Positions 23,508-32,521 of a stretch of DNA of 52,951 nt are shown one piece after another. Below the pieces are notes generated by a model. It did not search any database, had not been told where the DNA came from, and saw only the letters and a list, made by a program, of their open reading frames with translations. Each line of letters begins with the position of its first letter. Positions within the stretch are counted from its first letter, which is position 1. The stretch lies in the NCBI GenBank assembly GCA_964567755.1, contig CAZMNW010000051.1, positions 1-52,951 of the forward strand, read 5' to 3'. A program made the translations under genes and the position numbers. This DNA is from DASRJW01 sp964567755. GTDB lineage: Bacteria; Krumholzibacteriota; Krumholzibacteriia; G020349025.

Positions 23508-25679
23508 ATGCGACGAAACTGGCGACGGAATCCTCATGTAGAGCTCGGGCTGGTGTTTGTCCTGCTCGTGCTACTGCCGAGCTTTCTGCTCGGAAGCTTC
23601 AGCCTGCGCGCGGTGGAGAACGAGCGCGCCGCGGCGCGGCAGCGATCGCTGGCAGAGCGCAGCGGAACCGCCGACCTCGCTGGGCGCATCGTGCACCAGG
23701 AGATGAAGGCTCTGGAGGCGGGTTGGAGCGCGCTCGTCCCTCGACGCGTCGGTTGGGAAGCGGATCTGGATGTGGTAGTGGCTGCGCTCGATTCGGCCCG
23801 CGGTCGGGATTTCGTGCGCGCCTGCCATCTCCTGCACGTTTCCGGCCGGCGCTTGTACCCGCCAGAGCCAGCGCCAAGCGAGGCGCTCCCCGCTCCCAGC
23901 GACGACGCCTTCGACGCCGGCGATGCACGCGAGGTCCGCGATCTCCTCGCAGTGGCGGAGGCGGCGGAATTCGAGCGCGATGCGCCGACGGAGGCGCTGG
24001 GAGCCTATCGTGCCGTGCTCGAAGCCGCGCGGACGCCACGGCTGCAGGCCATCGCGCACGCCGGCATCGCACGCGCGTACCTGCACCTACGGCAATGGCA
24101 GCAAGCGATCGACGCAAGCGAGCGGATCCTGTTGGAGCACGCCGACGCTTACGATCTCGACAATCAACCGCTGCGTTTGCAGGCGCGCCTGCACATCGCT
24201 CGCGCGCGCGGGGAAATGGGGCAAGCGATGCCGGCAGCGACAGCGCTGGTGGCATCCTACGAGGATCTCGTGGCGCATTCCGACGAGATCGGACGGCTGC
24301 AGTTCGACATCCTCGTCGAGCGGATCGAGGAGCGCATGGCGCGACTGCTGCCGCGTCCCGTGCCGGATGCATGGCGCAGCCTGGAACAACGCTACTTTGC
24401 CGTGGCGGCGCAGAAGAAGAGACCCATCGGATTGGATTACTTTGCCAACAAGTTGTCACGCAAGCTTGTTCGCGCCGCGCTCGAAGGCCTCGCGTACACG
24501 ACGGAAGTGCGTTATCTCTCCGACACAGTCGATGGAGAACCCTTTTTGCTCGCCTACGTCTACTTGCCCGACGCGAGCGGCACCGCCGTTGCCGCACTCG
24601 CCGGATTCGAGATCGATCTGGCGACCATGTCGAATGCGATGTTGCCGGGAATCATGCAGCAGTTTCAAGCCACCGATGATCTCGTGTTGGCTCTCGTCGA
24701 TAGCGAAGGCAAGCCGGTCATCGGCGGCAGCGCGGTGCCGGTGCCGGCAGGCGTGTCCCACCCGTTGGGGGTGCCGTTCGATTTCTGGGCGGTGGCCGTG
24801 GTTCCGCCGGCGAACGCCGACGCCGCTCTAGGTTTGGATTTTCGCACCAAGGTCTATCTATATCTGGTTCTCGTGTTGCTGCTCACGATCAGCACGGGGG
24901 CGGCGCTCGTTGTCACCGGATTGCGGCGCCAGTCGCGCCTCGCCAACATGAAAGCGGGCCTGGTCTCTAGCGTTTCGCACGAGCTTCGCACACCGCTCAC
25001 TTCCATTCGGATGTTCAGCGAGTTGCTCGAGGCGGCAGGGGAAGACGCAAGCCTGGAGCAGCGCCGGCAGTACCTGCGGACCATCCGGCGCGAGGTCGAT
25101 CGCTTGCAGCGGCTCATCGACCAGGTGCTCGATTTCGCGCGCGGTGAGCGTGGCGCGCGCCAATTCCGCTTCGAGTTCGAGGAGATCGGCGCATTGGTGC
25201 GGAACGTCGCCGAAGACTTTCGGTCCCAGGCCGAAGGTGCCGGGTTCCGCTTCGAAGTCGACATCGAACCGGACTTGCCGGAAGTGCGCGTCGATGCAGA
25301 CGCCTTGCGACAGCTACTGCTCAACTTGCTCGCCAACGCCATGCAATATTCGGAGACGGATCGCGGCATCACGGTGCGTGTTCGGCGAAGCGGGCTCGAA
25401 GTCGGCATCCAGGTGCAAGATCAAGGCATCGGCATCGATCCTGCCGATCAAGAGCGCATCTTCGAAGACTTCTATCGCGGCGACACACGGCTGTCGAGCC
25501 AGCATGGCGGTCTCGGTCTCGGGCTCGCGCTCGTGCGGCGCATCGTCACCGCGCACAGCGGGCGGGTCACTGTCGACAGCCGGCGAGGCCGTGGCGCCAC
25601 GTTCACCGTCTGGTTGCCGGTGCCCGAAGACGGGGGAATCGAGTCTGCTGTCCGGGAGGTTCGACGTGCCCGCTCGTGA
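23508..25679 (+). CDS. Sensor histidine kinase with large periplasmic sensor region
   Basis: A 723-residue kinase. A membrane helix at about 13-33 (GLVFVLLVLLPSFLLGSFSL) is followed by a sensor region of some 400 residues. Its first half has TPR-like helices (LQAIAHAGIARAYLHLRQW, LQARLHIARARGEMGQ). A second helix lies at about 447-470, with no clear HAMP domain. The dimerisation domain carries phosphoacceptor His491 (SHELRTPL). The HATPase domain has an N-box with Asn610, a G1 box DQGIGID and a G2 box GGLGLGLAL. The ATG at 23508 follows GAGG. Its 3' end overlaps the response regulator by 14 bases. The ligand is unknown; TPRs in a periplasmic sensor suggest protein binding. Confidence 0.92.
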   Translation: MRRNWRRNPHVELGLVFVLLVLLPSFLLGSFSLRAVENERAAARQRSLAERSGTADLAGRIVHQEMKALEAGWSALVPRRVGWEADLDVVVAALDSARGRDFVRACHLLHVSGRRLYPPEPAPSEALPAPSDDAFDAGDAREVRDLLAVAEAAEFERDAPTEALGAYRAVLEAARTPRLQAIAHAGIARAYLHLRQWQQAIDASERILLEHADAYDLDNQPLRLQARLHIARARGEMGQAMPAATALVASYEDLVAHSDEIGRLQFDILVERIEERMARLLPRPVPDAWRSLEQRYFAVAAQKKRPIGLDYFANKLSRKLVRAALEGLAYTTEVRYLSDTVDGEPFLLAYVYLPDASGTAVAALAGFEIDLATMSNAMLPGIMQQFQATDDLVLALVDSEGKPVIGGSAVPVPAGVSHPLGVPFDFWAVAVVPPANADAALGLDFRTKVYLYLVLVLLLTISTGAALVVTGLRRQSRLANMKAGLVSSVSHELRTPLTSIRMFSELLEAAGEDASLEQRRQYLRTIRREVDRLQRLIDQVLDFARGERGARQFRFEFEEIGALVRNVAEDFRSQAEGAGFRFEVDIEPDLPEVRVDADALRQLLLNLLANAMQYSETDRGITVRVRRSGLEVGIQVQDQGIGIDPADQERIFEDFYRGDTRLSSQHGGLGLGLALVRRIVTAHSGRVTVDSRRGRGATFTVWLPVPEDGGIESAVREVRRARS

Positions 25680-26391
25680 CGCTGCTTCCAAGATTCTGGT
25701 GGTCGAGGACGATCGCGGCATCGTCGAAGGTCTGCGCGCGGCGTTGATTGCCGAGGGTTTCGTGGTCGAGAGCGCCATGGATGGGCGGACCGGGCTCGAG
25801 CGCGCCCGCGCCGGCAAGCCGGACCTCATCGTTCTCGATCTCATGTTGCCGGGCATGAGCGGACTGGAGATTACTCGGAAGCTGCGTGACGAAGGACACA
25901 AGGTGCCCATCATCCTGCTCACCGCCCGCGGTGCGGAGGACGACCGAGTCCTCGGCCTCGAGCTCGGGGCCGATGATTACATCACCAAACCGTTCAGCGT
26001 GCGTGAGCTGATGGCACGTGTGCGGTCGGTCCTCCGCCGCACACACGCCGGGCGCGCCCATCCCGAGATTTTCCGTTTCGGCGACGTTGCGGTGGATTTC
26101 AAGCGGCAAAGTGTGACCAAGAACGGTCACGCTGTCGAGGTGTCGGCGCGTGAATTCCGCATCCTCGCCTACTTCATCGCTCATGAGGGCACGATGTTGT
26201 CGCGCGAACAGCTGTTGAACGACATTTGGGGTTACAAGGTGTTTCCCACCACGCGCACGGTGGACAATCACATCGCCAGACTGCGCAAGAAAATCGAGGC
26301 ATCCCCGGACGCTCCACGCTATATCCGCACCGCGCGCGGGTCCGGCTATCTCTTCGATGCCTCGGGAAGCGACGAGATCGACCCGGATTGA
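25666..26391 (+). CDS. OmpR-family response regulator
   Basis: A 241-residue regulator. The receiver domain has the acidic pocket (VVEDD, residues 12-16), phosphoacceptor Asp58 (LIVLDLMLPGMSG), the T/S switch in LLTARG and Lys in DDYITKPFSV. The C-terminal winged helix (SAREFRILAYFIAHEG, TTRTVDNHIARLRKKIE, YIRTARGSGYLF) binds DNA. The GTG at 25666 has GGGAGG six bases upstream and overlaps the end of the kinase gene, so kinase and regulator are translated together. Targets are unknown; possible ones in reach are the divergent 22591 gene and the downstream glycan operon. Confidence 0.93.
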   Translation: MPARDAASKILVVEDDRGIVEGLRAALIAEGFVVESAMDGRTGLERARAGKPDLIVLDLMLPGMSGLEITRKLRDEGHKVPIILLTARGAEDDRVLGLELGADDYITKPFSVRELMARVRSVLRRTHAGRAHPEIFRFGDVAVDFKRQSVTKNGHAVEVSAREFRILAYFIAHEGTMLSREQLLNDIWGYKVFPTTRTVDNHIARLRKKIEASPDAPRYIRTARGSGYLFDASGSDEIDPD

Positions 26392-26610
26392 GATCGTGCC
26401 CCGCATGCAGTCGATCACGGTGGAAACGCGCGACACGACCCGTTCCATCGCCTGCGACTAGCGGCAACGCAGTTGCATCCGCTTGAACGTGGGCAATTTC
26501 ACCCAATCATACGCGTTGTGATGGAAGCCCCGAGTCCAATCTCACTGTACAAATGATTCCCAGGGAAGGGGAGGGCAAGCGCCTCGATTCCAAAATGCCA
26601 TGTGCCGGCG

Positions 26611-26639
26611 TTGACATCGATAAGTCATGAGGATAGAGT
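26611..26639 (+). promoter_or_regulatory. Sigma70-type promoter of the glycan operon
   Basis: A perfect -35 TTGACA (26611-26616) and a -10 TAGAGT (26634-26639) are 17 bases apart. Transcription would start near 26646, leaving a leader of about 235 bases before the ATG at 26882. The surrounding 26392-26881 has no convincing gene and is locally less GC-rich. The leader could hold a regulatory element, but no conserved structure was recognised. Confidence 0.5.
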
Positions 26640-26881
26640 GATCGCTTCACAAATGAGACGAGCACCGCGGGCACGGGTCCATCGACTCCCGGCGGTGGTT
26701 TCAGACGAAGCGGATGCGCTGTGAAGTGCCGCTGGTCTTCGACCCGGAGGGATTCGTGGCGTTACCTGGCTCCCCTGAGATCGACGATTCGGCATCAGGC
26801 GACTCCGAGTCTGGCGCGGCCATTCTGCCGTCACTCGCAGCACCCCAGGGTTCAACTCGATCGCATGCCAACGAGGGTGCG

Positions 26882-28111
26882 ATGTCCAACGAACTGCATT
26901 CTGGCGTAACACGTTTGCTCGTGTATTCGCACGACACGTTCGGTCTCGGCAACCTACAACGTTCGCTCAAGATCTGCGAACAACTTGCTGCAGAGATCCC
27001 GCAGATCTCGATTCTCGTCCTTACGGGCAACTTCGAGTGTCATCGGTTCCCAATGCCGCCGCACACGGACTTTGTGAAGCTTCCGAGCATACTACGTCAA
27101 GCGCGGAACCAGTACGTCGCCCGCTACCTGAACACACCGTTCAAGGCAGTGCGGAGCATGCGTCGGGACCTGATTTTTTCTACAATCAAGTGGTTCGCAC
27201 CCGACGTCGTGCTCGTCGACAAGGCGCCCATCGGGGTCAAGGGTGAGCTACAGAAGAGCATTCGCTGGCTCAAGAAGAACAAGCGGCAGTCGAAACTGAT
27301 CCTGTACCTGCGCGACGTTCTGGACGACGCGCCATTTGTACGCCGGATGTGGCAACAGAAACGGTTCCGCGACGCCATCGACCGCTACTACGACTCAATC
27401 TGGGTGTTCGGCTCGCCCATTGTGTGCGACATGGTCAAGGAGTACGAGCTGCCGGAATCGATCGGACGCAAGATGAGCTACTGCGGCTACATCATGCCCA
27501 ACCCGGAGATCCGCGACAGCCGCGAGGTGCGCAGCGAGCTTGGCATCCAGACGGGTCGGTTCGTCTTGGTCACCGGCGGCGGCGGCGGCGACGCCTACAA
27601 GCTCATGAAGAACTATTTGGCGGGTGTCGAGCGGCTGCGGAAGTCGACAAATGGCGATCCCGGCGCCGAGATCCACAGCCTCCTGGTTCTCGGACCCGAG
27701 ATGCCCGTCGCGGAGCGACGACGGCTCCAGGCGCAAGCAGGTTCCGGGAAGGTCCGAATCATCGATTTCACCACGGAACTACTGAACTACATGAATTCTG
27801 CGGACCTGGTGGTGTCGATGGGCGGCTACAATACGGTCTGTGAGATTCTGTCGTTGCGCAAGCGGGCCATCGTGGTGCCGCGCGAGAGTCCGGTGAACGA
27901 GCAACTGCTGCGCACGACACGTATGGAGGCGCTTGGTTTGGTCGAGATGATCCGTCCGGAGGATCTTTCGCCCGAGACGATGGCGCTCAAAATAAAGCAG
28001 GCGCTGGGGAGCAACGGCACTCTCCGTCCTGTTTCCGAGGTGCTCGACACGGGCGGTCTGAGCCGAGTAAGTCGAGGCGTGTTGGACGAAATTCGGACGT
28101 GGGTGCGTTGA
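26882..28111 (+). CDS. MurG-like glycosyltransferase (COG4671 type, GT28-related)
   Basis: A 409-residue protein with GT-B layout. The N-terminal half starts RLLVYSHDTFGLGNLQRSL, the pattern of COG4671 predicted glycosyltransferases. A central FVLVTGGGGGDAYKLM loop opens the nucleotide-sugar binding half, and the C-terminal SMGGYNTVCEILSL is the conserved donor-binding motif of GT28-like enzymes. ATG 26882 is preferred (GAGGGTGCG directly upstream) over an unlikely 56-residue extension. It is first in a same-strand operon, overlapping the next gene at TGATG. No signal peptide; a cytosolic enzyme. Donor and acceptor are unknown. Confidence 0.85.
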   Translation: MSNELHSGVTRLLVYSHDTFGLGNLQRSLKICEQLAAEIPQISILVLTGNFECHRFPMPPHTDFVKLPSILRQARNQYVARYLNTPFKAVRSMRRDLIFSTIKWFAPDVVLVDKAPIGVKGELQKSIRWLKKNKRQSKLILYLRDVLDDAPFVRRMWQQKRFRDAIDRYYDSIWVFGSPIVCDMVKEYELPESIGRKMSYCGYIMPNPEIRDSREVRSELGIQTGRFVLVTGGGGGDAYKLMKNYLAGVERLRKSTNGDPGAEIHSLLVLGPEMPVAERRRLQAQAGSGKVRIIDFTTELLNYMNSADLVVSMGGYNTVCEILSLRKRAIVVPRESPVNEQLLRTTRMEALGLVEMIRPEDLSPETMALKIKQALGSNGTLRPVSEVLDTGGLSRVSRGVLDEIRTWVR

Positions 28112-29448
28112 TGAATGAAGCGGCGATCACGGTCGGCTACATTCCTAAGGCCTTCCCACGCATTTCCGAGACCTTCGTCAGCAATGAAATTGTGGAGCTC
28201 GAGCGCCTCGGGCTCGACCTGCGGATCTACACGCTGGTGAAGAGCCGCGATGGGGAAATGCAACCCAGTGCCCGGAGGGTGCGCGCTCCGATCTACCATG
28301 TCCCGGAACGAGTGCTCGTTTCGCTGCCGAGGCTGCTGCTGGGACATCTGCTCTTGCTGTGGCGCCGGCCGCGCGCCTATTTCAAGTGCCTGCGTTGGAT
28401 GCTCTGGAGCATGGTACGCGGGCGGAGCCGGACGACAGCGAAGCGGTTCTTGCAAGCAGGGTTTCTCGCTGGTTGGGTCCTACGCAACAGTTCGATCCGT
28501 CACTACCATGCACACTTCTGCCACGGGCCCGCGACGGTGGCGCTTTTCCTCAAGTGGATGACGGGATCGACCTTCAGCTTCACGGCACACGCCAAGGATC
28601 TATGGCTAGCGCGTCCGGAGGTGTTGCGCGAGAAGATGCGGGAAGCAGAGTTCGTGCTCACCTGCACGGACTTCAACCGGCGCTACTTGGAGGGAATCGG
28701 GGGTGACGTCGCCCGGGTGCACCGCGTCTATCATGGCATCGATCTGCGGCAATTCACGCCCGCCCTCGAGGCGCAGCCCGTGCCTGCGGGCGTTGGTGGT
28801 GTGCCGACGGTCCTCTCGGTCGGGCGTCTGGTTGCCAAGAAGGGGCACGACACGTTGATCCGAGCCTGTGGACTGCTTCGCGACCAAGGCGTCCGCTTCC
28901 GCTGCGCCATCTACGGTTCGGGACCGGAGCTCGCGCGCCTCGAAGTGCTGGCGCGCTCCCTGCGTCTCGAGGGCGTGGTCGAGCTGCGCGGCCCGATCAT
29001 GCAAGACGAGCTCGTGCATGAATACGAGGGCGCCGACGTGTTTGCTTTGGCTTGCCAGGTGCAAAATAATGGCGACCGTGATGGCTTGCCCAACGTCCTC
29101 ATCGAGGCGCAGGCGATGGGACTTCCGGTTGTGTCGACCGAGGTGTCGGCGATCCCCGAGCTCATCGAGGACGGCGTGAACGGCTTGCTGGTGCCGCAGC
29201 GTGCCCCCGAGCTCTTGGCAGGCGCCATCGGCCGCTTGCTGCAAGACCCGGCGTTACGGCGGCGCTTGGGCGCGTCCGGGCGTCAGCGGGTCGTCACAAG
29301 TTTCGACGTACGGCGCAACACGCAGCGGGTCTTCGAGCTGTTGCTCGAGGCGTGCGGCGCCGCCCCGAGTCGCGACAGGCCGCCCGCGACGAGCGTCGTG
29401 GTTTCTGACCCGGGAAGCGTCGAGAGGACGACGACCGAAGTGAGGTAG
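28111..29448 (+). CDS. GT4-family glycosyltransferase
   Basis: A 445-residue GT-B glycosyltransferase. The N-terminal acceptor domain begins TVGYIPKAFPRISETFVSNE, typical of exopolysaccharide enzymes of the WcaL/colanic-acid type. The C-terminal GT4 domain contains VLSVGRLVAKKGHDTLI, a YGSGPE loop and the EX7E region GLPNVLIEAQAMGLPVV. The ATG overlaps the previous stop by one base. It retains sugars at the donor site via the second Glu of the EX7E motif. A basic helix at about residues 75-110 may tether it to the membrane. Confidence 0.9.
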   Translation: MNEAAITVGYIPKAFPRISETFVSNEIVELERLGLDLRIYTLVKSRDGEMQPSARRVRAPIYHVPERVLVSLPRLLLGHLLLLWRRPRAYFKCLRWMLWSMVRGRSRTTAKRFLQAGFLAGWVLRNSSIRHYHAHFCHGPATVALFLKWMTGSTFSFTAHAKDLWLARPEVLREKMREAEFVLTCTDFNRRYLEGIGGDVARVHRVYHGIDLRQFTPALEAQPVPAGVGGVPTVLSVGRLVAKKGHDTLIRACGLLRDQGVRFRCAIYGSGPELARLEVLARSLRLEGVVELRGPIMQDELVHEYEGADVFALACQVQNNGDRDGLPNVLIEAQAMGLPVVSTEVSAIPELIEDGVNGLLVPQRAPELLAGAIGRLLQDPALRRRLGASGRQRVVTSFDVRRNTQRVFELLLEACGAAPSRDRPPATSVVVSDPGSVERTTTEVR

Positions 29449-29535
29449 GGTGATCCGCGAGCGAGCGCTTCGCGTCCGCTGGTTGGCACTCTACGGCTCG
29501 GCCCGGGGAATCGATCGTGAGGCCCGTCGTGGCTC

Positions 29536-30567
29536 ATGCCGCTTCGGGAGATTCAGGGTCATGATCCCCTTCGACGGGTGAGTGCTTTCATGGGAGAGAC
29601 ATTCAAACGGGATAAGCTGACGACGCTGCCACAGGCGCGGGATCCTCGATTCATGCAAGGAGTGCTCGCACTTGTCTCGGGTGAGACGTCCATCGACGCG
29701 GTCGAGGTCGAGATCCTACGAAGGCGCAAGCGGCGCTGCGTGTTGCGGTACCGCGTCCGCTACGGCGACAGCAGCCGCAGCGAGACCACCTTCATTGCAA
29801 AAGTCTACAAGCCGGGCCGTGGGGCGCCGGTGAGCGCGTTGATGCAGCGTCTGTGGCAGAATGGATTCGATCGAGCCGCCACGGATCAAATCGCCATTCC
29901 AGAAGTCGTGGCTTATTTGCCCGACCTGTCGCTCATCTTGCAGGAAGAGGTGGGGGGACGACCGGTGGGCGAGTATCTCACCACGCCGGACGCGGAACAC
30001 GCCGTGCGCCGCATGGCCTGTGCCGTCAGCAAGCTCCATCGCACGCCTCTACGCCTCGGCGAGCCGTATACGCTGGAGGACTACTTGCGTCGCTGTCACC
30101 CGACCCACGTCGTTCTCGGGCAGCGTGTGCCGGAGGTGGGTTCCGCCATCGACGAGATCGTCGAGGAATCGCGCCGGCTCCTGGCTTCATATGCGGGGTG
30201 CCAGCCCGTGCTCATGCACGGTGACTTGCACATGGCGCAGGTGCACGTGGGGCCTGAACGCACCTGGATGATCGATTTCGACGCTTGCGCAACAGGGGAT
30301 CCCGCGGCGGACCTGGGCAACGTCTTGGTATTCCTGAAGGACAAGAAGCGTGTCGTCCCTGAGGTGCAGCGCCTCGTCGATGCCTTTCTCGATGAATACT
30401 TCAAGACCATGCCGGGAGAGATCCTCATGCGGGTGCCACTTTTCGAGGCCTTGACGAATTTGCGTCGCGCTTGCAAACGCCTGCGCCTGGAGGAGAAGAA
30501 TTGGCGCAAGAGGGTTCGCCGCAGCATCGACGCTGGATTGCAGCAACTTGCCGTCGCGCGTGGCTGA
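29536..30567 (+). CDS. Aminoglycoside-phosphotransferase-fold kinase
   Basis: A 343-residue APH/choline-kinase-like protein. An N-lobe Lys lies in TTFIAKVYKPG, the linker is LILQEEVGG, the catalytic loop is MHGDLHMAQVHV (Asp base, with Gln in place of the usual Asn), and the magnesium-binding IDFDACATGDPAADLG follows. In this gene context it more likely phosphorylates a sugar, lipid or glycan intermediate than an antibiotic. Start uncertain: 29536 is used, ATG 29590 is the alternative. It lies 87 bases after the GT4 gene and 13 before the ABC exporter. The Gln replacement may alter metal binding. Confidence 0.85.
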   Translation: MPLREIQGHDPLRRVSAFMGETFKRDKLTTLPQARDPRFMQGVLALVSGETSIDAVEVEILRRRKRRCVLRYRVRYGDSSRSETTFIAKVYKPGRGAPVSALMQRLWQNGFDRAATDQIAIPEVVAYLPDLSLILQEEVGGRPVGEYLTTPDAEHAVRRMACAVSKLHRTPLRLGEPYTLEDYLRRCHPTHVVLGQRVPEVGSAIDEIVEESRRLLASYAGCQPVLMHGDLHMAQVHVGPERTWMIDFDACATGDPAADLGNVLVFLKDKKRVVPEVQRLVDAFLDEYFKTMPGEILMRVPLFEALTNLRRACKRLRLEEKNWRKRVRRSIDAGLQQLAVARG

Positions 30568-30580
30568 AGGGACGCGTCCA

Positions 30581-32437
30581 GTGAACAGGGATGTAGCCAA
30601 GAAACAGGGATTCCTCCACGCGCGCTTCGACTGGCGCACGTATCGTCAGATCTGGCGTGTTTTCGGCCGTCATTTATTGCCCTATTGGCGCACGCTGCTG
30701 ATCTCTGTCCTCGCCATGGTGGTCGCCATCCTGCTCGACTTGGCGAGGCCATGGCCTCTGAAGCTCATCTTCGACTACGTGCTGCTCGAACGCCCTCTTC
30801 CGGGCAGTGCCAGCTGGTTGCGAGTTTTCGGCAGGGATCCCCTCGCTCTCCTCCTGCCCGCGGCGGCGCTCATCGTTGTCATCGCCGCTTTGAATGCGTC
30901 ATTCAGCTTCGTGAACAAGTATTTCATGTCGGTCGTCGGTGAGAAGGTGGTCATCGACGTGCGGGAACGTCTGTTCGTGCACCTGCAAGCCCTGAGCTTG
31001 GGCTTTCACGAGAAGTCTCGCTCCGGAGATTTGGTGTTTCGGATGACGTCGGACATCAGCAAGCTGAAAAAACTCTTTGTCGACTCGATCCAAGACTTTG
31101 GCAACCACATCTTGCGACTCGTCGGTCTCCTGGCCACGATGCTTTGGATGGACTGGCAGTTGTGCCTCGTGGGCCTGGCGATCCTGCCGATTCTGTACGT
31201 GACAACTCATGCTTTCTCGGGCAGCGTGAAGAAATCTCAGACGGAGAAGCGCGCCCGCGAAAGCGATGTGGCGTCGATCGTACAGGAGAACATGCTGAGC
31301 ATCTCGTTGATCCAGGCGTATACGGCCGAGGCCGCCGAGCGCGAACGCTTTCAGCAACAGAATCTCAAGAGCCTCGCCGCACAGATTCGAACCGACCAAT
31401 TGAGCAAGGGGTACTCGCGCACTTTGAAAATCGTGATCGCCATTGGGACCGCGGCTGTGGTGTACGTCGGTGCCCGTCGCGTTCTGCTGGGGGAGCTGTC
31501 ACCGGGCGATCTCATCGTGTTCGCCGAGTACCTGCGGCAGTTGTACGGACCGATCGACAAGGTTGCGGACACCTTCGTGAACTTAGCGGAACACCTGGTG
31601 AGTGGTGAACGGTTGGTGGAGATCGCGCAGCAGCCAGTGGTCATCTGCGACGCACCTGGCGCCGTTCCGGCGGCGACCTTTCGGGGCGAAGTGGAGTTCC
31701 GCAATGTCTCGTTCCATTACAGGGAAGGCGCTCCGGTGTTGCAGAACGTGAACATGCACATTCGGCCCGGACAGAAGGTAGCCCTCGTGGGTTCCAGCGG
31801 CGCTGGCAAAACGACGGTGGCGAACCTGCTGATGCGGTTCTACGATCCCGTGGAGGGTCAGATTCTCATCGATGGCAAAGATATTCGGACATACACGGTG
31901 GCGAGCCTGCGTGACCAGATCACGGTGCTCTTGCAAGACGCTTTCCTGTTTCGCAAGACGGTGCGAGAGAACATCGCCTACGGTCGCGAAGACGCCGGCG
32001 AGGAAGAGATCGTGGCAGCCGCGAAGGCAGCGCAAGCGCACGAGTTCATTTTGGCGTTGCCGGAAGGATATGACACGCTACTCGCGGAAGGCGGCACGAA
32101 CTTCTCAGGCGGTCAAAAGCAACGTCTGAACATTGCGCGGGCCATCCTGCGCGATCGCCCCATTCTGATTCTGGATGAGCCGACGACTGCACTCGATGCT
32201 TTGGCAGAGGTCAGGATCAATAAGGCGCTGGACCGGTTGACCAAGGGGCTCACCACTTTCATCATTGCGCATCGGTTCTCCACCCTGGCGAATGCGGATC
32301 ACATCGTGCTTCTCGAGGAAGGCAGGTTCAGCACGCAAGGGACCCACGCCGAGCTGATGGCGAGCAGTGACACTTACCGCAAGATGTGGCGCCTGCAATC
32401 CGGAGGAGGGAGCCTCGATGACCGGCAAATCGGGTGA
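30581..32437 (+). CDS. ABC exporter, fused membrane and ATPase domains
   Basis: A 618-residue half-transporter of MsbA/LapB-like type. Six membrane helices span about residues 35-330 (LLISVLAMVVAILLDLA and others), with an EKVVIDVRERLFVHLQAL coupling helix. The C-terminal ATPase has Walker A GSSGAGKTT, Q-loop LLQDAFLF, signature FSGGQKQRLNIARAI, Walker B ILILDEPTTALD and switch His in IIAHR. The GTG at 30581 has AAGGGA eight bases upstream. It probably acts as a homodimer to move a lipid-linked or peptide-like product of the neighbouring enzymes across the inner membrane. No peptidase domain is present, so it is not a leader-processing exporter. Confidence 0.93.
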   Translation: MNRDVAKKQGFLHARFDWRTYRQIWRVFGRHLLPYWRTLLISVLAMVVAILLDLARPWPLKLIFDYVLLERPLPGSASWLRVFGRDPLALLLPAAALIVVIAALNASFSFVNKYFMSVVGEKVVIDVRERLFVHLQALSLGFHEKSRSGDLVFRMTSDISKLKKLFVDSIQDFGNHILRLVGLLATMLWMDWQLCLVGLAILPILYVTTHAFSGSVKKSQTEKRARESDVASIVQENMLSISLIQAYTAEAAERERFQQQNLKSLAAQIRTDQLSKGYSRTLKIVIAIGTAAVVYVGARRVLLGELSPGDLIVFAEYLRQLYGPIDKVADTFVNLAEHLVSGERLVEIAQQPVVICDAPGAVPAATFRGEVEFRNVSFHYREGAPVLQNVNMHIRPGQKVALVGSSGAGKTTVANLLMRFYDPVEGQILIDGKDIRTYTVASLRDQITVLLQDAFLFRKTVRENIAYGREDAGEEEIVAAAKAAQAHEFILALPEGYDTLLAEGGTNFSGGQKQRLNIARAILRDRPILILDEPTTALDALAEVRINKALDRLTKGLTTFIIAHRFSTLANADHIVLLEEGRFSTQGTHAELMASSDTYRKMWRLQSGGGSLDDRQIG

Positions 32438-32521
32438 GGCCGAGGGCTCCGCATGGGAGCTGGCCATGGGAATTCCTAGCCGTCGCCCACGCTTGGGGGC
32501 AGTTCACAGCGAGGACAGCGA

